Positions 49,014-59,800 of a stretch of DNA of 64,000 nt are shown in pieces. Position 1 is the stretch's first letter. The number at the start of each line of letters is the position of its first letter. Below the pieces are notes generated by a model. The model was not told where the DNA came from. It ran no database searches and saw only the letters and a list, made by a program, of their open reading frames with translations. The stretch spans positions 62,001 to 126,000 of the forward strand of contig NZ_WAJS01000002.1 of NCBI RefSeq assembly GCF_008831045.1. The letters are read 5' to 3'. The position numbers were made by a program, and so were the translations under genes. The stretch comes from Adlercreutzia muris (GTDB lineage: Bacteria > Actinomycetota > Coriobacteriia > Coriobacteriales > Eggerthellaceae).

Positions 49014-49958
49014 ATGCCCAAACTCCTCCTCTTCGGCCCCACCGCCTTGGAATTCTATGAGCACTGCACCGCCCTTCCCTCGGAAGCGGTGACGTTCGCC
49101 GCGGCCAGTCGCCACTCACTCGTCCCCTATACAGCCACCGTCGGTGCCCTTCAAGAACAGTTCCCCTTTCTGACGGAGCCGCTCCATTTCACGGTGGCCG
49201 AAGAGCGCGATCGGCGTCAACGCTGCGCCCACTGCCATGTTGCACCCCCATCCCTTCGGGAGGGACTTGTGGTGCCCATAACCGGCGATGTCTTTGCGCC
49301 CCCACCCGAGATCGCGCTCATCCAAGGGAGTCGAGGGTTCGATCTGCCCCGCATCGCCCTCAAGGGATCGGCGCTCTGCGGCGCATTCGCCATAACCCGC
49401 GACGGGCACCTCACAGGAAGGGAGCCTCTCACCTCCCCCGGCGCCGTGGAACGCCTCAGCCGAACTCACAGAGATTTGGCAGGCTGCATCGCCGTGCGCA
49501 GTGCCGTTCCCTGGATGCTGCCGCGCGGCGCCTCCCCGCGCGAGCTCGCCAGCGCTCTCGCTCTCGCGCTGCCCACCCATCACGGCGGGTACGGACTCCT
49601 GCGGCCTCTGCTCAATCAGCGCATCGATGTTACCCGGCGCGGACAGCCTGCAGCGGCAAAGCGCTATTATGTCGCCGACCTCTGCTGGCCAGCCCAACGC
49701 CTCATCGTGGAATATGACAGCGACGCATTCCACCTGACATCGAGCCAGCACTACTACGATGCCGTCAAACGCACGACCCTCGAGGAGATGGGCTATCGCG
49801 TCATCACACTCACCAGCCGGCAGTTGCGCAGTCTCGACGAGATGGACAAAGTGGCCGCCATCATAGCCAAAGCCCTCGGTCGCCCCCTTCGCATCCGAAC
49901 GCGCAATCACCGAGCTCGTCAGATCACGCTCTGGAAAACACTGGGGCTTCTCCGATAG
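49014..49958 (+). CDS. DUF559-like (VSR-type) nuclease-domain protein
   Basis: A 314-residue protein. The C-terminal 100 residues resemble DUF559/very-short-patch-repair-like PD-(D/E)XK domains: YVADLCWPAQRLIVEYDSDAFH (Asp, then Glu-x-Asp), then YYDAVKRTTLEEMGYRVITL and TSRQL. The N-terminal 200 residues have no domain I recognise, but include a CAHC pair that could bind metal. Architectures of this type are widespread in Eggerthellaceae genomes, often in several copies, with unknown role. GAAAGGATCC precedes the ATG, and the tandem repeat described above ends only about a dozen bases before it. The gene is on the opposite strand to most neighbours. Confidence 0.72.
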   Translation: MPKLLLFGPTALEFYEHCTALPSEAVTFAAASRHSLVPYTATVGALQEQFPFLTEPLHFTVAEERDRRQRCAHCHVAPPSLREGLVVPITGDVFAPPPEIALIQGSRGFDLPRIALKGSALCGAFAITRDGHLTGREPLTSPGAVERLSRTHRDLAGCIAVRSAVPWMLPRGASPRELASALALALPTHHGGYGLLRPLLNQRIDVTRRGQPAAAKRYYVADLCWPAQRLIVEYDSDAFHLTSSQHYYDAVKRTTLEEMGYRVITLTSRQLRSLDEMDKVAAIIAKALGRPLRIRTRNHRARQITLWKTLGLLR

Positions 49959-50288
49959 GTGCCACCCGAGCACCTTGCCAACACCATCGCAGGTATTGCC
50001 ACTCGATCGGCACCATCCCCCTCCCGCGAACAGGGGGTGCGAAGGCGGCGGATTGCCCGAGCGAGCAGAGGACTGCGAGCGAGAATAAGACGAAGAACAA
50101 GGAGAGGCTGGAAGAGCAGGTACTCACGGGGAACGACTTGTGGAAGGGAGCCGCGAAAGTGGATCTCAGGCGCCCCCGAGCGAAAAGACCAGAGCTCGAC
50201 TCTCTTGAGAAAAAGGGCGGCAAGGGGCTCTGAAGGTGGGAAGAGCCGCAGCAGACGGGAAAGAAAAGCGGGGAAGACAGGACGTGGG

Positions 50289-50381
50289 ACGAGCCATGTA
50301 CCCATACAACGGCTTTGCGGCGGGCCATGTATCCAAACAGCGGTTTTGTGGCGGGCCATGTATCCAAACAGCGGCTTTGCG
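50289..50381. repeat. 31-bp direct repeats, three tandem units
   Basis: The unit GCGGGCCATGTATCCAAACA plus CGGTTTTGTG (second half variable) occurs at 50320-50350 and 50351-50381. A more diverged copy is at 50291-50319. There are no spacers between units, so this is not a CRISPR array. Confidence 0.75.
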
Positions 50382-50404
50382 GCGCACTTTGGCTCAAACT
50401 TGTC

Positions 50405-50588
50405 ACAAAAGGGGTGTTTGGTGCTCTTTGTGATGCCCAAAAAGGGCTTTCCGACCCTCAGACTGCTCAAATGCCCTGTTCAGAGGAAGGTGAAGAGCGT
50501 AGGTGAGCGTTTGCGAAGCACCAAACAGCCCCTTTGCGACAGTTTTTCCTCCGACAATGTCGGAAAAGGGGTATTTGGTGCTTCGCGG
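50405..50588. repeat. Interspersed palindromic repeat family
   Basis: A motif AAAGGGG-TTTGGTGCTTCGC occurs three times: 50407-50433 (direct), 50513-50538 (inverted) and 50564-50588 (direct). The last two form an inverted repeat with arms of about 24 bases that could fold into a large hairpin. Confidence 0.65.
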
Positions 50589-51001
50589 TTCGCTTTTTTG
50601 AACAGAGGGAGACTCGCGCCCAAGCAGAGCAAGAACACCTCAGGGGCACGGCCCGAACGACGATGCGGACTTAGAGAATGCGAGCTGGGAAGAGGCGCAA
50701 CACAAATGCCCGTTCGGAACGAACGGGCGCAAGCTCAGGGCACCATTACCGCCGACCCTCTCCTAGCGTCACCGCCCCCCGAAATCGCCCCTCCCTGCGC
50801 GCGCCGCGCGACCAATCGGCTTTCCCGCACGGCGCGACCAATCGGCTTTCCCGCACGGCAAGCCAGGGGGGGGGCGGACGCCCGCGCGAAGGGCGCGCAT
50901 CGAGCCTGCCTCACCGGGAACGTAGCGGCGGCAGATCCGGGGGAGCTGCACAACCGACCGCCCCTGCGGCCCGGCCGCACCCATCGTAGTCCCCTTGCGC
51001 C

Positions 51002-51034
51002 AAAAGACAAAGAAAGCCGCCCTGTTGGACGGCT
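51002..51034 (-). terminator. Terminator of the amidohydrolase gene
   Basis: On the minus strand GCCGTCC-AACA-GGGCGGC is followed by TTTCTTTGTCTTTT, about 100 bases past the stop. Confidence 0.7.
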
Positions 51035-51134
51035 CCTACTGTAATGGGGTGGGCGCCCGCGCGAAGGGCGCGCATCGAGCCGACGGCGCGCCCGCCCGAG
51101 CCGACGGCGCGCCCGCCCGAACCGACGCGCGTCC

Positions 51135-52460
51135 CTACAACTCCCCGATGATGCGGGCGGTGCGGGCGGCGCACTCGGCCTTGGCCCGCTCCAGGTCGAT
51201 AGTGGGCCATTGCCCCTCAGAACCCGCCGAATGGCCGTCGGCCCGGTAGATGACCTGGCCGTCGCACAAAGTGAGCACCACGTCGGAGCCGTCGCCAGCG
51301 TACACGAGGTTGTACACGGGATCGGGCGCCGGGCACCACTGGGGGCCGGTCGTGTCCAGCACGCACAGATCTGCGCGCATGCCCTCGGCCACGACACCGC
51401 AATCGTCGCGCCCCTGGGATCGGGCGCCGACCCGCGTAGCTGCAGCAAGGGCCTGCTGGGGGGTCACGGCCGTGGGATCCAGGGTCGCCCCCTTGTAGAT
51501 GAGCGCCTGGAGGTACATATCGTGGAACAGGTTGTGGTTGTTGTTCGACGCCATACCGTCAGAGCCCAGGCACACGTTCATACCCCGGCGCAGCATCTCG
51601 GGAATGGGGGCGAAGCCGCTGCCGAGCTTCAGATTGGACGCCGGGTTGTTGGCCACGAACACACCACGAGCCTGGAGGATATCCAGGTCGGTCTCATCGA
51701 CCCACACGCAATGGGCCGCTGTCACCGGCACGTCGAAGATGCCGATGCGATCGAAGTACTCCACCGGCGAGAGGCCACCGTGACGCTCGCGGCACTCGCG
51801 CACCTCCTTCTCGGTTTCCGAGAGATGAATGTGCAGCCGCAGGTCGGTGCCGCGCACGATGTCCAGGATGTCGCGGCACACTGTTTCCGTGGACAGGTAC
51901 TCGGAATGGATGTTGTAGTCGATGCGAATGCGCCCGTCACCGGCCCCGTGCCAATCGGCTACCAGAGCCTCCATCTGGGCGCAGATGGGATACTCCGCGT
52001 AGGGCTTTTCCTCGAAGGCCACGAGGCCCTCGCACATATTAGCCTTCATGCCCGCCTCCAGCACCGCGCGAGCGCGCTCCTCGCTGGCGTAGTACATGTC
52101 CGAGAAGCTCACCACGCCATAGCGGGCCATCTCAGCGCAGGCGAGGACCGTGCCCCAGTAGCAGTCCTCAGCGGTCATCTTGGCTTCGAAGGGGAAGCAC
52201 TTCTCCTCAAGCCAGCGCTGAAGCGGCAGGTTCTCGGCGAAACCGCGCAAAAGCGTCATGGGGGAATGGGCGTGGGCGTTGTAGAGCGCCGGCATGAGCA
52301 GCTTGCCGCGGCCATGGTAGACCTCCCCAAACGTGGCGGCGACGGCCCGCTCGGGGGCCTCCTCGCTCACAAAGGCGATGCGGCCGTCGCGAACTCCCAC
52401 CCAACGATGGGGCTGCACGGCAAGGTTCTCATCGAGGATGTCAATGTCGGCGAAGAGCAT
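51135..52460 (-). CDS. mtaD: MTA/SAH deaminase-type amidohydrolase
   Basis: A 441-residue metal-dependent hydrolase of the TRZ/ATZ group, which includes 5'-methylthioadenosine/S-adenosylhomocysteine deaminases. Metal ligands are visible: YNAHAHSPMTLLRGFAE (HxH), RLHIHLSETEKEV, TAAHCVWVDETD and CLGSDGMASNNNHN (Asp). The N-terminal and C-terminal segments form the small beta-sandwich. It would act in the cytoplasm, deaminating adenosine-type products of methyl transfer so that they can be salvaged. Related enzymes act on chlorotriazines, guanine or other ring amines, so the substrate is inferred. AGAAAGG precedes the ATG. It may be co-transcribed with the gene upstream (33 bases apart). Confidence 0.82.
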   Translation of the reverse strand: MLFADIDILDENLAVQPHRWVGVRDGRIAFVSEEAPERAVAATFGEVYHGRGKLLMPALYNAHAHSPMTLLRGFAENLPLQRWLEEKCFPFEAKMTAEDCYWGTVLACAEMARYGVVSFSDMYYASEERARAVLEAGMKANMCEGLVAFEEKPYAEYPICAQMEALVADWHGAGDGRIRIDYNIHSEYLSTETVCRDILDIVRGTDLRLHIHLSETEKEVRECRERHGGLSPVEYFDRIGIFDVPVTAAHCVWVDETDLDILQARGVFVANNPASNLKLGSGFAPIPEMLRRGMNVCLGSDGMASNNNHNLFHDMYLQALIYKGATLDPTAVTPQQALAAATRVGARSQGRDDCGVVAEGMRADLCVLDTTGPQWCPAPDPVYNLVYAGDGSDVVLTLCDGQVIYRADGHSAGSEGQWPTIDLERAKAECAARTARIIGEL

Positions 52461-52493
52461 AGCGGGCCTTTCTCGGGGTATGGAAGTGCGGAA

Positions 52494-53660
52494 CTAGAGG
52501 GAGAATATGCTGGGGGCGAGATACCAGGCGTCATTGATCTTGATAATGCGATAGGCCGTGGGGAAGGCCTCGGGGGCTTCGCTGGCAGCAGCGTCAGAGG
52601 CGCCGGCCCCCTCCGCGGCGGAAGCGGAATCCTCGGCCTCGGGAGCAGCGCCGCCCTCGCCCGCAGCGCCGGCGGCCGTCGGCTGGGCGTTCACCACATA
52701 GGCGGCCTGGAGGAAGCGCTCGAGTCCGACATCTTTGAAGCGGGCCTCGAGGGATCGGACCTCTTCCGGCGAGCAGGCCTCGCCCTGTACAAGGGCAAAG
52801 CCCTCGGGGGCCAGCGTCGCAGCCAAGGCGGCCACCTCGGGATCGGCCAGGCGCTCGATGAGAGCCGCGGGAGAATCGGCGCCAAGCGATGCGGACCAGG
52901 CGCTCAGGTAGTCGGCCGGCAGAAAGCTCAGGGCGCTGCGCACCCACTGGGCCTGAGCCGACGGATCGTCCGGCGCGGCAAGGGCCCGGTTCAGACCCGG
53001 GGTAACAGCCGCGAGCAGATCATCGGCGAAGGCATAGCCAGCACCCTCGGAAACGATGGGCCCCGCCGTGGGCACCTCCTCGCCACCTTCGGCCGCGCCT
53101 TCCGCGACAGCCTGGCCATCGCCCTCGGATGCGACACCCCCGAGGCTCCCATCGCTCTCGGGTGCCGCATCTCCGTCGGCCGCGACCTCGGCGCTCTCCC
53201 CGGCCGAAGTCTCTACTGCCGGGGCCTCCGCTGGATTCGACGGCGCCATGCGGCCCAGAAGCAGCGGCACCGCCACCACGCACGCGATGACCGCCACCAG
53301 CCCCACCAAGGCTGCCAGCAAAGCCGGACGCGGCGCACGGCCCTCATCGGCCCGAACGGCTGCCGGAGCCTCGACCTTGGCTTCCGCGGCGCCCGCCGCA
53401 GCCTCAGCACCCGCCACCGCCTCAGCACCCGCCACCGCCTCGACCGGAGCCCCGCCGTTGGCACTGTCGGCACCATCGGAGGCCATCGGAGGCATGACGG
53501 GCAGACCCCCGTCAGTGCCGCCCGATAGGAGGGCCGAGGGGGCGATCGCAGAGTCAGAAGCGGCAGCCGCGGCGGCCGAGGATGTCGATGGCAGGCCTGA
53601 AAGGGGCTGCGCGGGCGAAATACCCGGACGCTCATCATCGGGGGAAAGCAAATCGGCCAC
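52494..53660 (-). CDS. Membrane-anchored Ala-rich protein with extracellular domain
   Basis: A 388-residue protein. The first 105 residues are an Ala/Pro/Ser-rich, probably disordered cytoplasmic segment (with a VAGAEAVAGAEAAAGA repeat). A membrane helix follows (about 110-135, LLAALVGLVAVIACVV). After an acidic linker, about 200 residues form an outside domain (AFADDLLAAVTPGLNRAL, LPADYLSAWSASLGA, LERFLQAAYVV) ending in IKINDAWYLAPSIFSL. The last piece resembles the end of small DUF4878/DUF5105-type domains but I cannot assign a family. GTG 53658-53660 chosen, with AAAAGGAGG in front. It lies between the adhesin and the deaminase genes. Function unknown. Confidence 0.7.
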   Translation of the reverse strand: MADLLSPDDERPGISPAQPLSGLPSTSSAAAAAASDSAIAPSALLSGGTDGGLPVMPPMASDGADSANGGAPVEAVAGAEAVAGAEAAAGAAEAKVEAPAAVRADEGRAPRPALLAALVGLVAVIACVVAVPLLLGRMAPSNPAEAPAVETSAGESAEVAADGDAAPESDGSLGGVASEGDGQAVAEGAAEGGEEVPTAGPIVSEGAGYAFADDLLAAVTPGLNRALAAPDDPSAQAQWVRSALSFLPADYLSAWSASLGADSPAALIERLADPEVAALAATLAPEGFALVQGEACSPEEVRSLEARFKDVGLERFLQAAYVVNAQPTAAGAAGEGGAAPEAEDSASAAEGAGASDAAASEAPEAFPTAYRIIKINDAWYLAPSIFSL

Positions 53661-53730
53661 AGTGGCCTCCTTTTCAAAACACGGGAACAAGGCACGGAAT
53701 ATGCTCCAAGCCAAGAATACCCCATAAAGC

Positions 53731-53757
53731 GGGGAGCGGCCCTCAGGACCGCTCCCC
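53731..53757 (-). terminator. Terminator of the giant adhesin gene
   Basis: On the minus strand GGGGAGCGG(T)CC pairs with GG(C)CGCTCCCC around a TGAG loop and is followed by GCTTTATG. It lies about 60 bases past the adhesin stop. Confidence 0.65.
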
Positions 53758-53813
53758 TCCTCGCTTAATCTAGACGATCAGCCGGCTGCTCCGTCCGAAA
53801 CGGGCCCGGCGCC

Positions 53814-56800
53814 CTAGATGGTGATATCCACCCACCGCTCAGGCTCCTCCTCTTCACGGCGACGCAGCAGCGAGAGAACGAGCATCATGGCCGCAAGCCC
53901 TGCCAGGGATGCCAGGATGAGACGCAGCAGCGAGGCAGGATCACCGGTCTGGGGCAGCAACTTGTGCGTCACCTTCGCCAGCCAGTCCTTCTGGAAGATC
54001 TCCGTCATCCAGTCATCTTCCTCTCCAGGATCGGGAACAGGATCAGGCTCCACGTAGTAGCCCGGATCCACGGCCCGTCCAGCATCGCGCGTCCACTGCT
54101 GGGGCGCGAGCACCTGGTAGGCGACGCCGTAGGCATTGGGAGCGCCCCGCGGGCTCAGCACGCCGAGCGGCTCACTGATGCCCACGTTGTCGTCCACATC
54201 CTCACCACGCAGGTTCATATGGGCCACATCGTTGTCGAGGTTGTCGTCCTCGCCCACATTCAGCGGCACCCATTCCGCATCCGTCGGTTTTTCCATGCGC
54301 ACGCGATACACATAGGGACGACCATAGCCATCCACCGCCGGCAGGCCGACGAAGGAATAGCCGCCCTCCAAGTCGGTCTTGGTCGCGGCCACCCGCTCCC
54401 AGATGCCCTCGGAGAGCACGCCGTCATCCTGGTTGCGGTCGAGGCCGGCCGCTGGGTCGGGCACATCCATGGCCAGCAGCTTCTTGAGCCGCGCTGCGGC
54501 CTGACCCTCCCCGTCGTCGGCGTTGCCATCGTCTGGGTTATCGGCATCACTTCCGCCCGGGACGCCGTCGCCGGCATCACCGCCAGAGGCGTCCCCACTC
54601 GGGGCATCGCTGCCGCCGTCGCCGGCATCACCGTCGCCCGTGCCATCGGCCCCGTCGTCGAGGCCGTACACCCGGGTCACCCACGTCAGGGCCGTCACGT
54701 ACGCCGGCTCATCAGCCGCATCGTCCCCGTCGGCCCCTTCTGCGGGATCGCCGCCGGAACCGGTGTCTCCCTCGGAATCAGCGCTACCCTCGCTGTTGCC
54801 GCCATCGGGATCAACCGGGCTCTCGTCCTCGTCCTCATCGGGACTGCCGGGAACCTCGTCCCCGCCCGAAACGGGCGGCTCTTCCACAGGCGGCTCCGCG
54901 CCGTCCACGATCCAGGCGATATCCAAGTAGCGCTTCGTTTCCTGGAGCGGGTTGCCCTCAGCATCCAGGTCGCTGCCCGGCGCACCGTCGGTGATACGGC
55001 TCATCCAGCCCGCATCGACCGCATCGGCGAAGGTGGCCACCGAGCGCTCCAACACCACTTCTGCATCGATCACGAGCTCGTCGTCTTCGGCCTGGAGGCC
55101 GTCTTTGTCGGCGTCCTTCCACACCCAGCCGCTCACGCTCGTGCCCGCGAAGGGAATGAGGCCGGCATCGTTGAAGTGGCTCGACCGCGACCCGAGCGTG
55201 GACCAGCGCAGCCCATCGGGGCCGTCCACCTTGGACTCCTCGGCATCGGCATCGTCGGCGGCCATGGCGAGCACCATAAGACCGTCCACAGCCACCTCGC
55301 CCTCGGGATCGAGGCGCGTCGTGGCCTCGTCGAGATCGGAGTCGGTCTCGATGTCCTCGCCGTTGTTCAGACCCGTCACGGCGAAGCCGCGCGGCATATC
55401 CACCACGTTCACGCGGTAGCCGTAGACCACCGTCTGCTCGGCATTGCCGATGACGCGCACCTCCGTGGCGGGCAAGTCGTTGAATTCGTAGTAGCCCTGG
55501 GGATACTCGATGACCTGCTCCTCGCCGAGGAAATCTTTCACGCGGCGCTCGAAACGGCCGGTGGTCACCACCCGGCAGGTGCTGGCCTGCTCCTCGGCGG
55601 AGAGATACACCGTGGCGCCGCCCGGCTGCACCACATTGCCCTGGGCGTCCACAAGGCGGTTGAAGTCGCGGTCGAAGACCCACTGGTCCTCTTCCCCGTC
55701 ATACCAGTAACGGGTCAGCTCCACCGTGGCGCCGGTGATGCCGGCCTCTCCTTCCTCGCGCAGCCCGTTGCGGTTGCCGTCGTTCCACACGGTACCGGAA
55801 ACGGTATTCAGATTCGGGGCCTTCGCGCCGGCGTCGAGCACCGTGCCACTGGGAGCGGGCACGTCGAATGCCACCTTCTTGTCATCGGCATCGTCATCGT
55901 ACTGGGAACCGAACACGGAATCCGGCTTGTTAGTGCTCTCGCGGCTCAGGTAGGCATAGCCATCGTCGATGGTCATGCCATTGCGATAGGTGATGGCCTG
56001 GCGCAGGGTAAGCGCCCCCTCCTCGCTGCGGGTGAGGTCGGAATCGGGGCCGCCCACATGGAAGCGGGACATCACATAGCCGTTGTTCAGCTCTGCCATG
56101 TAGACGCGGTAGCGCGTCTGGAACACCTCGTCGGCGGCACCGGGCACCCCGTAATCCACCAAATCGCCCGCCGCGTCCTTCTGCACGTAGCACTGGAGGG
56201 CGCCGAAGCGGTAGCCGCCATCGGCACCGGTGGTGGTGGAGAGCGACCCGGGAGGCGCCGGCTTCACGGAACCCTGGCGGTTCTCGGGGGTGTCGGGCAA
56301 GCCCTCGGGCAGATAGCCGTTGGAGTCGCCCACCTTATCGGCAGGGGTGCGCACGGCCCATACCTCGGTTCCGTCGGGATCGGGGAAGATCACGGCGTCA
56401 CGAGCGCGGGTCGCTGCGATCCGGGAGGCCTCGGATCCCTCGGAATCGGTCGGGTCGCCGGCCGTCCTCAGACGGGCCACCAGCTGGTAACCCGTGCGCT
56501 GGGCCAGGCCCTCGATGGAGACGATTCCGGCCTCGTCGGCTACCGCCCAGGAGCCGTGGGCCGCGATCTCAGCTGCCGTGGCTCCCTCGGGGACCGCTGC
56601 GTACTCCCAGCCGTCCCAGGCGGGACCGGCTTCAACGTCGGCAATGGCGTCGTCGCCGACCTCCTTCCACCATCCCTCGCGCTCCGTGAAGGTAACCGCT
56701 GCGGCAGTCACATCCACATCGCCCTCGGCAAAGGGTACGCCAGCCACCGCCGTGGCCCCGCGGGTGGCCACGTAGAAGGGCTGCTGGCTCGTCACCAGGT

Positions 56801-59800
56801 TGCCGTCCCGATCCTGCTGGCGGCAGATAACGCCGTACTGGGTGTTCGGCCTGATCTCGATGGTGTGGGTCGTTCCATCGAGAGCCGTCACGGTCATGCC
56901 GTCGCGGAAGCGGCCCGGATACTTGTCCTCCCAGGGGAATACCGTGACGAAGTCGGCATCTTCCGCATCGGCGAGCCACAGCGGCTGCCAGTCGCCGTTC
57001 CCGTCGGTGTACCCGAAGCCCTCGATGGAGTATTGGGTGTTGTCAGTCACGTGGCGCACGCTCACGGAGCTGTCGGTAGCAGTCAGGTCGCCCGGGTGGG
57101 GATCGTCCACCGGATTGCCGAAGGCCGGGTTGTGCACCCACGCCCCGGCCCCGCCTGCAGCGTGGGGATCGTAGTACTCCTGAGTCAGGTAGATCGTCTC
57201 GCCCACAAGCGGGTCTTCCAGGGGAACGAGCGTGCCCGGCTCCTCGCCGTCGTCGCCCTCGCCCGCGTCGCCGTTCTCCTCACCCTCGCCGTTGGCCCCA
57301 TCGCCGGCGGCATCGTCCTCGCCCGGGACGACGCCGTCCTGTCCCGAGCCACCTTCCTCCGTCTCACCGCCGATGACCTTGTAGTTGCGAATACCATCGT
57401 AATTGGCATCGTCCCATGCCACGCCGGAGATGACCGCCGTGCCGAAGGGGCCGAAGCCGCCGTTCATGCAGTCGGCATCGCGAATGGTGGACAGGTCGAA
57501 AGCCATGCCGTTGGCTCCCACGTAGTACGCGGGATCCGTCGCACCCACCGGATCGGCCTCGGTCGTCGCCCGATCGGCCAGAACCAAGCGGCCGTCGAGC
57601 ACCGACTTCTCCTCATCCTGGGCGTTCACCTCGCTCAAGGTGATGGCGTAGTAGTCTTCGCTGTAGCCGGCATCGTTTGCAAGGCGATCATTCAGCACAG
57701 CCGCATCCCCGGGACGGTGCACCTTGGAGGCCGCCGCGCTCACCGGCTCGTCGCCGTCATCGGATAGCAGGCGAGTCACCGGCATGCCGCGCACGGTGCC
57801 GTCCTGGCCCGCGCGGCCCTCCACCTGCAACGTATAGCCGAGCAGATACCACTCGTCCCAGTCGTCGGTCACGAGCACGTCATCGTTGCCCTCGTCGTTG
57901 CCCGCCTTCACGTTGCGCGTCGCCGCGGGCAGGTCGTCGAAGGCGAAGCGACCCTCGGCGTCGGTGATGGCCCGCACGGTGCCGTTGGGCTCGGGCACCC
58001 ATTCGTAATGGTAGCCGGCCATGGGCTGGCCCGCGGCATCCCGGGCCTCGATGGCACCCGCCGCTGCCGGCCACGATCCCTCGTCGCCGGCAGCGGGATC
58101 ATCGCAGGCGCACTGGTCGTCGGCCACCAGCTTGAGGCCCCAGGCCCGCAGGTACACGTGCTTGCCCGCCAGCTTCGGCTCGTCGGCCTGGTTGATGCCA
58201 TCGTAGTTGCCGTCCTGGAACAGCACGCCTTCGATGGTGGCGGTCTTGCGCTTCAACAGGGCCGCGTCGTTATAGGCGCGATCGCTGCCGGCACCCAGGT
58301 CGTAGCGAGCACTCACAGCCGCTTCCCCGACCGCCGATGCCGCGGGCAGCGCCGCCAGAGCACGGGCCACCGTCGCGGCGGCACTGCGGGAGGCGCCCCG
58401 GGAAGCGGGCTTCTTCTGGGCCAGGGCCTCGTCCAAGGGCAGCAGGCCCTTGTCCTGGTTGTCGTTGTTGGACGGATTGCCCTCGGTCAGGTTGCCCAGT
58501 ACCGAGCTCTCGTCCTGGCGGTTCAGCAGCACATCGTACTCGTCGGCCTGCATGAGGTTGGCATTGACGTTGATGAGGTCGGAGTCCTGGGTGAAGTTGT
58601 CCTTCTGCTGGTACTTCGCAATCATCCAGGCCCGCTGCTTGAAGCCGGCATCGGTATAGCGCACCTTGTAGCCGTAGATGATCTTCTCGCCGTTGGCACC
58701 TGCCCGCTGAGTGGGCAGATCCTCGAAGCGATAGACGCCCGAGCGCACCACCGGATCGCCGCCCTCGACCACCGGGGCGTACTCCTGCACCTTCGTATAC
58801 TGCACGTGCTGGGGGTCGCTGCGCCAGGCCGTGGTGGTGTTCTGGTCGTAGTAGTCCGGGTCGGCATTGCCGTCGGTCCAGCCCTCGCCGGGCAGCGCCC
58901 ACTCGGGATCGCGCACCCAGTTGCCGTTCTCGTCGGGGATATAGCGCTCCAGGGTCACTCGGGCGTTGTTTATGCCGTCCTCGCTGGCATTCTCGTCATA
59001 GACGGTGCCGTCGCGGTAGGCGGTGCCGCCCACGGCCTCTTCCGGCTCGTAGACCACCGGCTCCTCGATGCCCGTGAGCTCGTTCGCGCGCATCACCGGG
59101 GTCTCGGCGCCGGCATCGTCCACGGCGTACAGGTGGATCAGGCCGTCGGGCTCCAGGCGCGAGCGCTTCACCACATCGCCCTTCATGAGGGGAGCGCCCT
59201 CCCCCTCGCCGTCGGTCGGCGTGATGGCCTCGTACACCGTGATAGTGCCGTCCTCGGCGTACTCGATGAGCAGCGGCACGAGCTTATCCGGATCCGCGGG
59301 ATCCGCAGCATGCACCACGGGCAGGCCCGTGGCCTCGTCGACCGATTGCACGCCGTCGTTGTCGGCATCGTTCCAGAAGATGCCCACGATGTCCTGGGTC
59401 GGCGGGGGCAGCTCGCCCACATCGCCGGCCTTCACGGCGTCATCGCCCGCGGCATAGTCGCGGGCGTCCATCCAATCGAAGGTGAGCCGCCCGTCCAGAT
59501 CGTTCTGGAAGTCGGTGGCGGCAATGGTCTCCTGGGCCGTGGCGCTGCGATCCTTGCCCTGGGCGGCCAGGATGATCTGACCCTCCAGCATCTCCTGGCG
59601 CTGACCGAGGTAGCGCTTGGGAGTCGTAAGGGGCGCGCCATCGGCGCCTGTGCCCTCCTCGGCCACGAAGGCCTCGCGACCGATGATCGGATAGTGCTCG
59701 GTGATGCCCAGATTGTCCGGCAGGTCGGAATCCACCGTCAGGGCCCGCTCCTCGGTCCCCTCGTGGTAGCGGGTCATCATCCAGGCGCCCTCCTCGGGCA

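Larger units (their letters stand above)
49959..51134. other. 1.2-kb gene-free, repeat-rich stretch
   Basis: No frame here looks coding. It holds three 31-bp tandem repeats (50289-50381), an interspersed palindromic repeat family (50405-50588), a perfect GCCCGTTC/GAACGGGC hairpin (about 50708-50728), a tandem 26-base duplication starting GCGACCAATCGGCTTTCC (about 50808-50860), and two copies of a GCCCGCGCGAAGGGCGCG motif (about 50880 and 51056). The far end carries the terminator of the next minus-strand gene. Confidence 0.65.

Noticed and set aside
50708-50728. Terminator at the perfect GCCCGTTC hairpin
   Set aside because: There is no T-run on either side and no gene ends near it.
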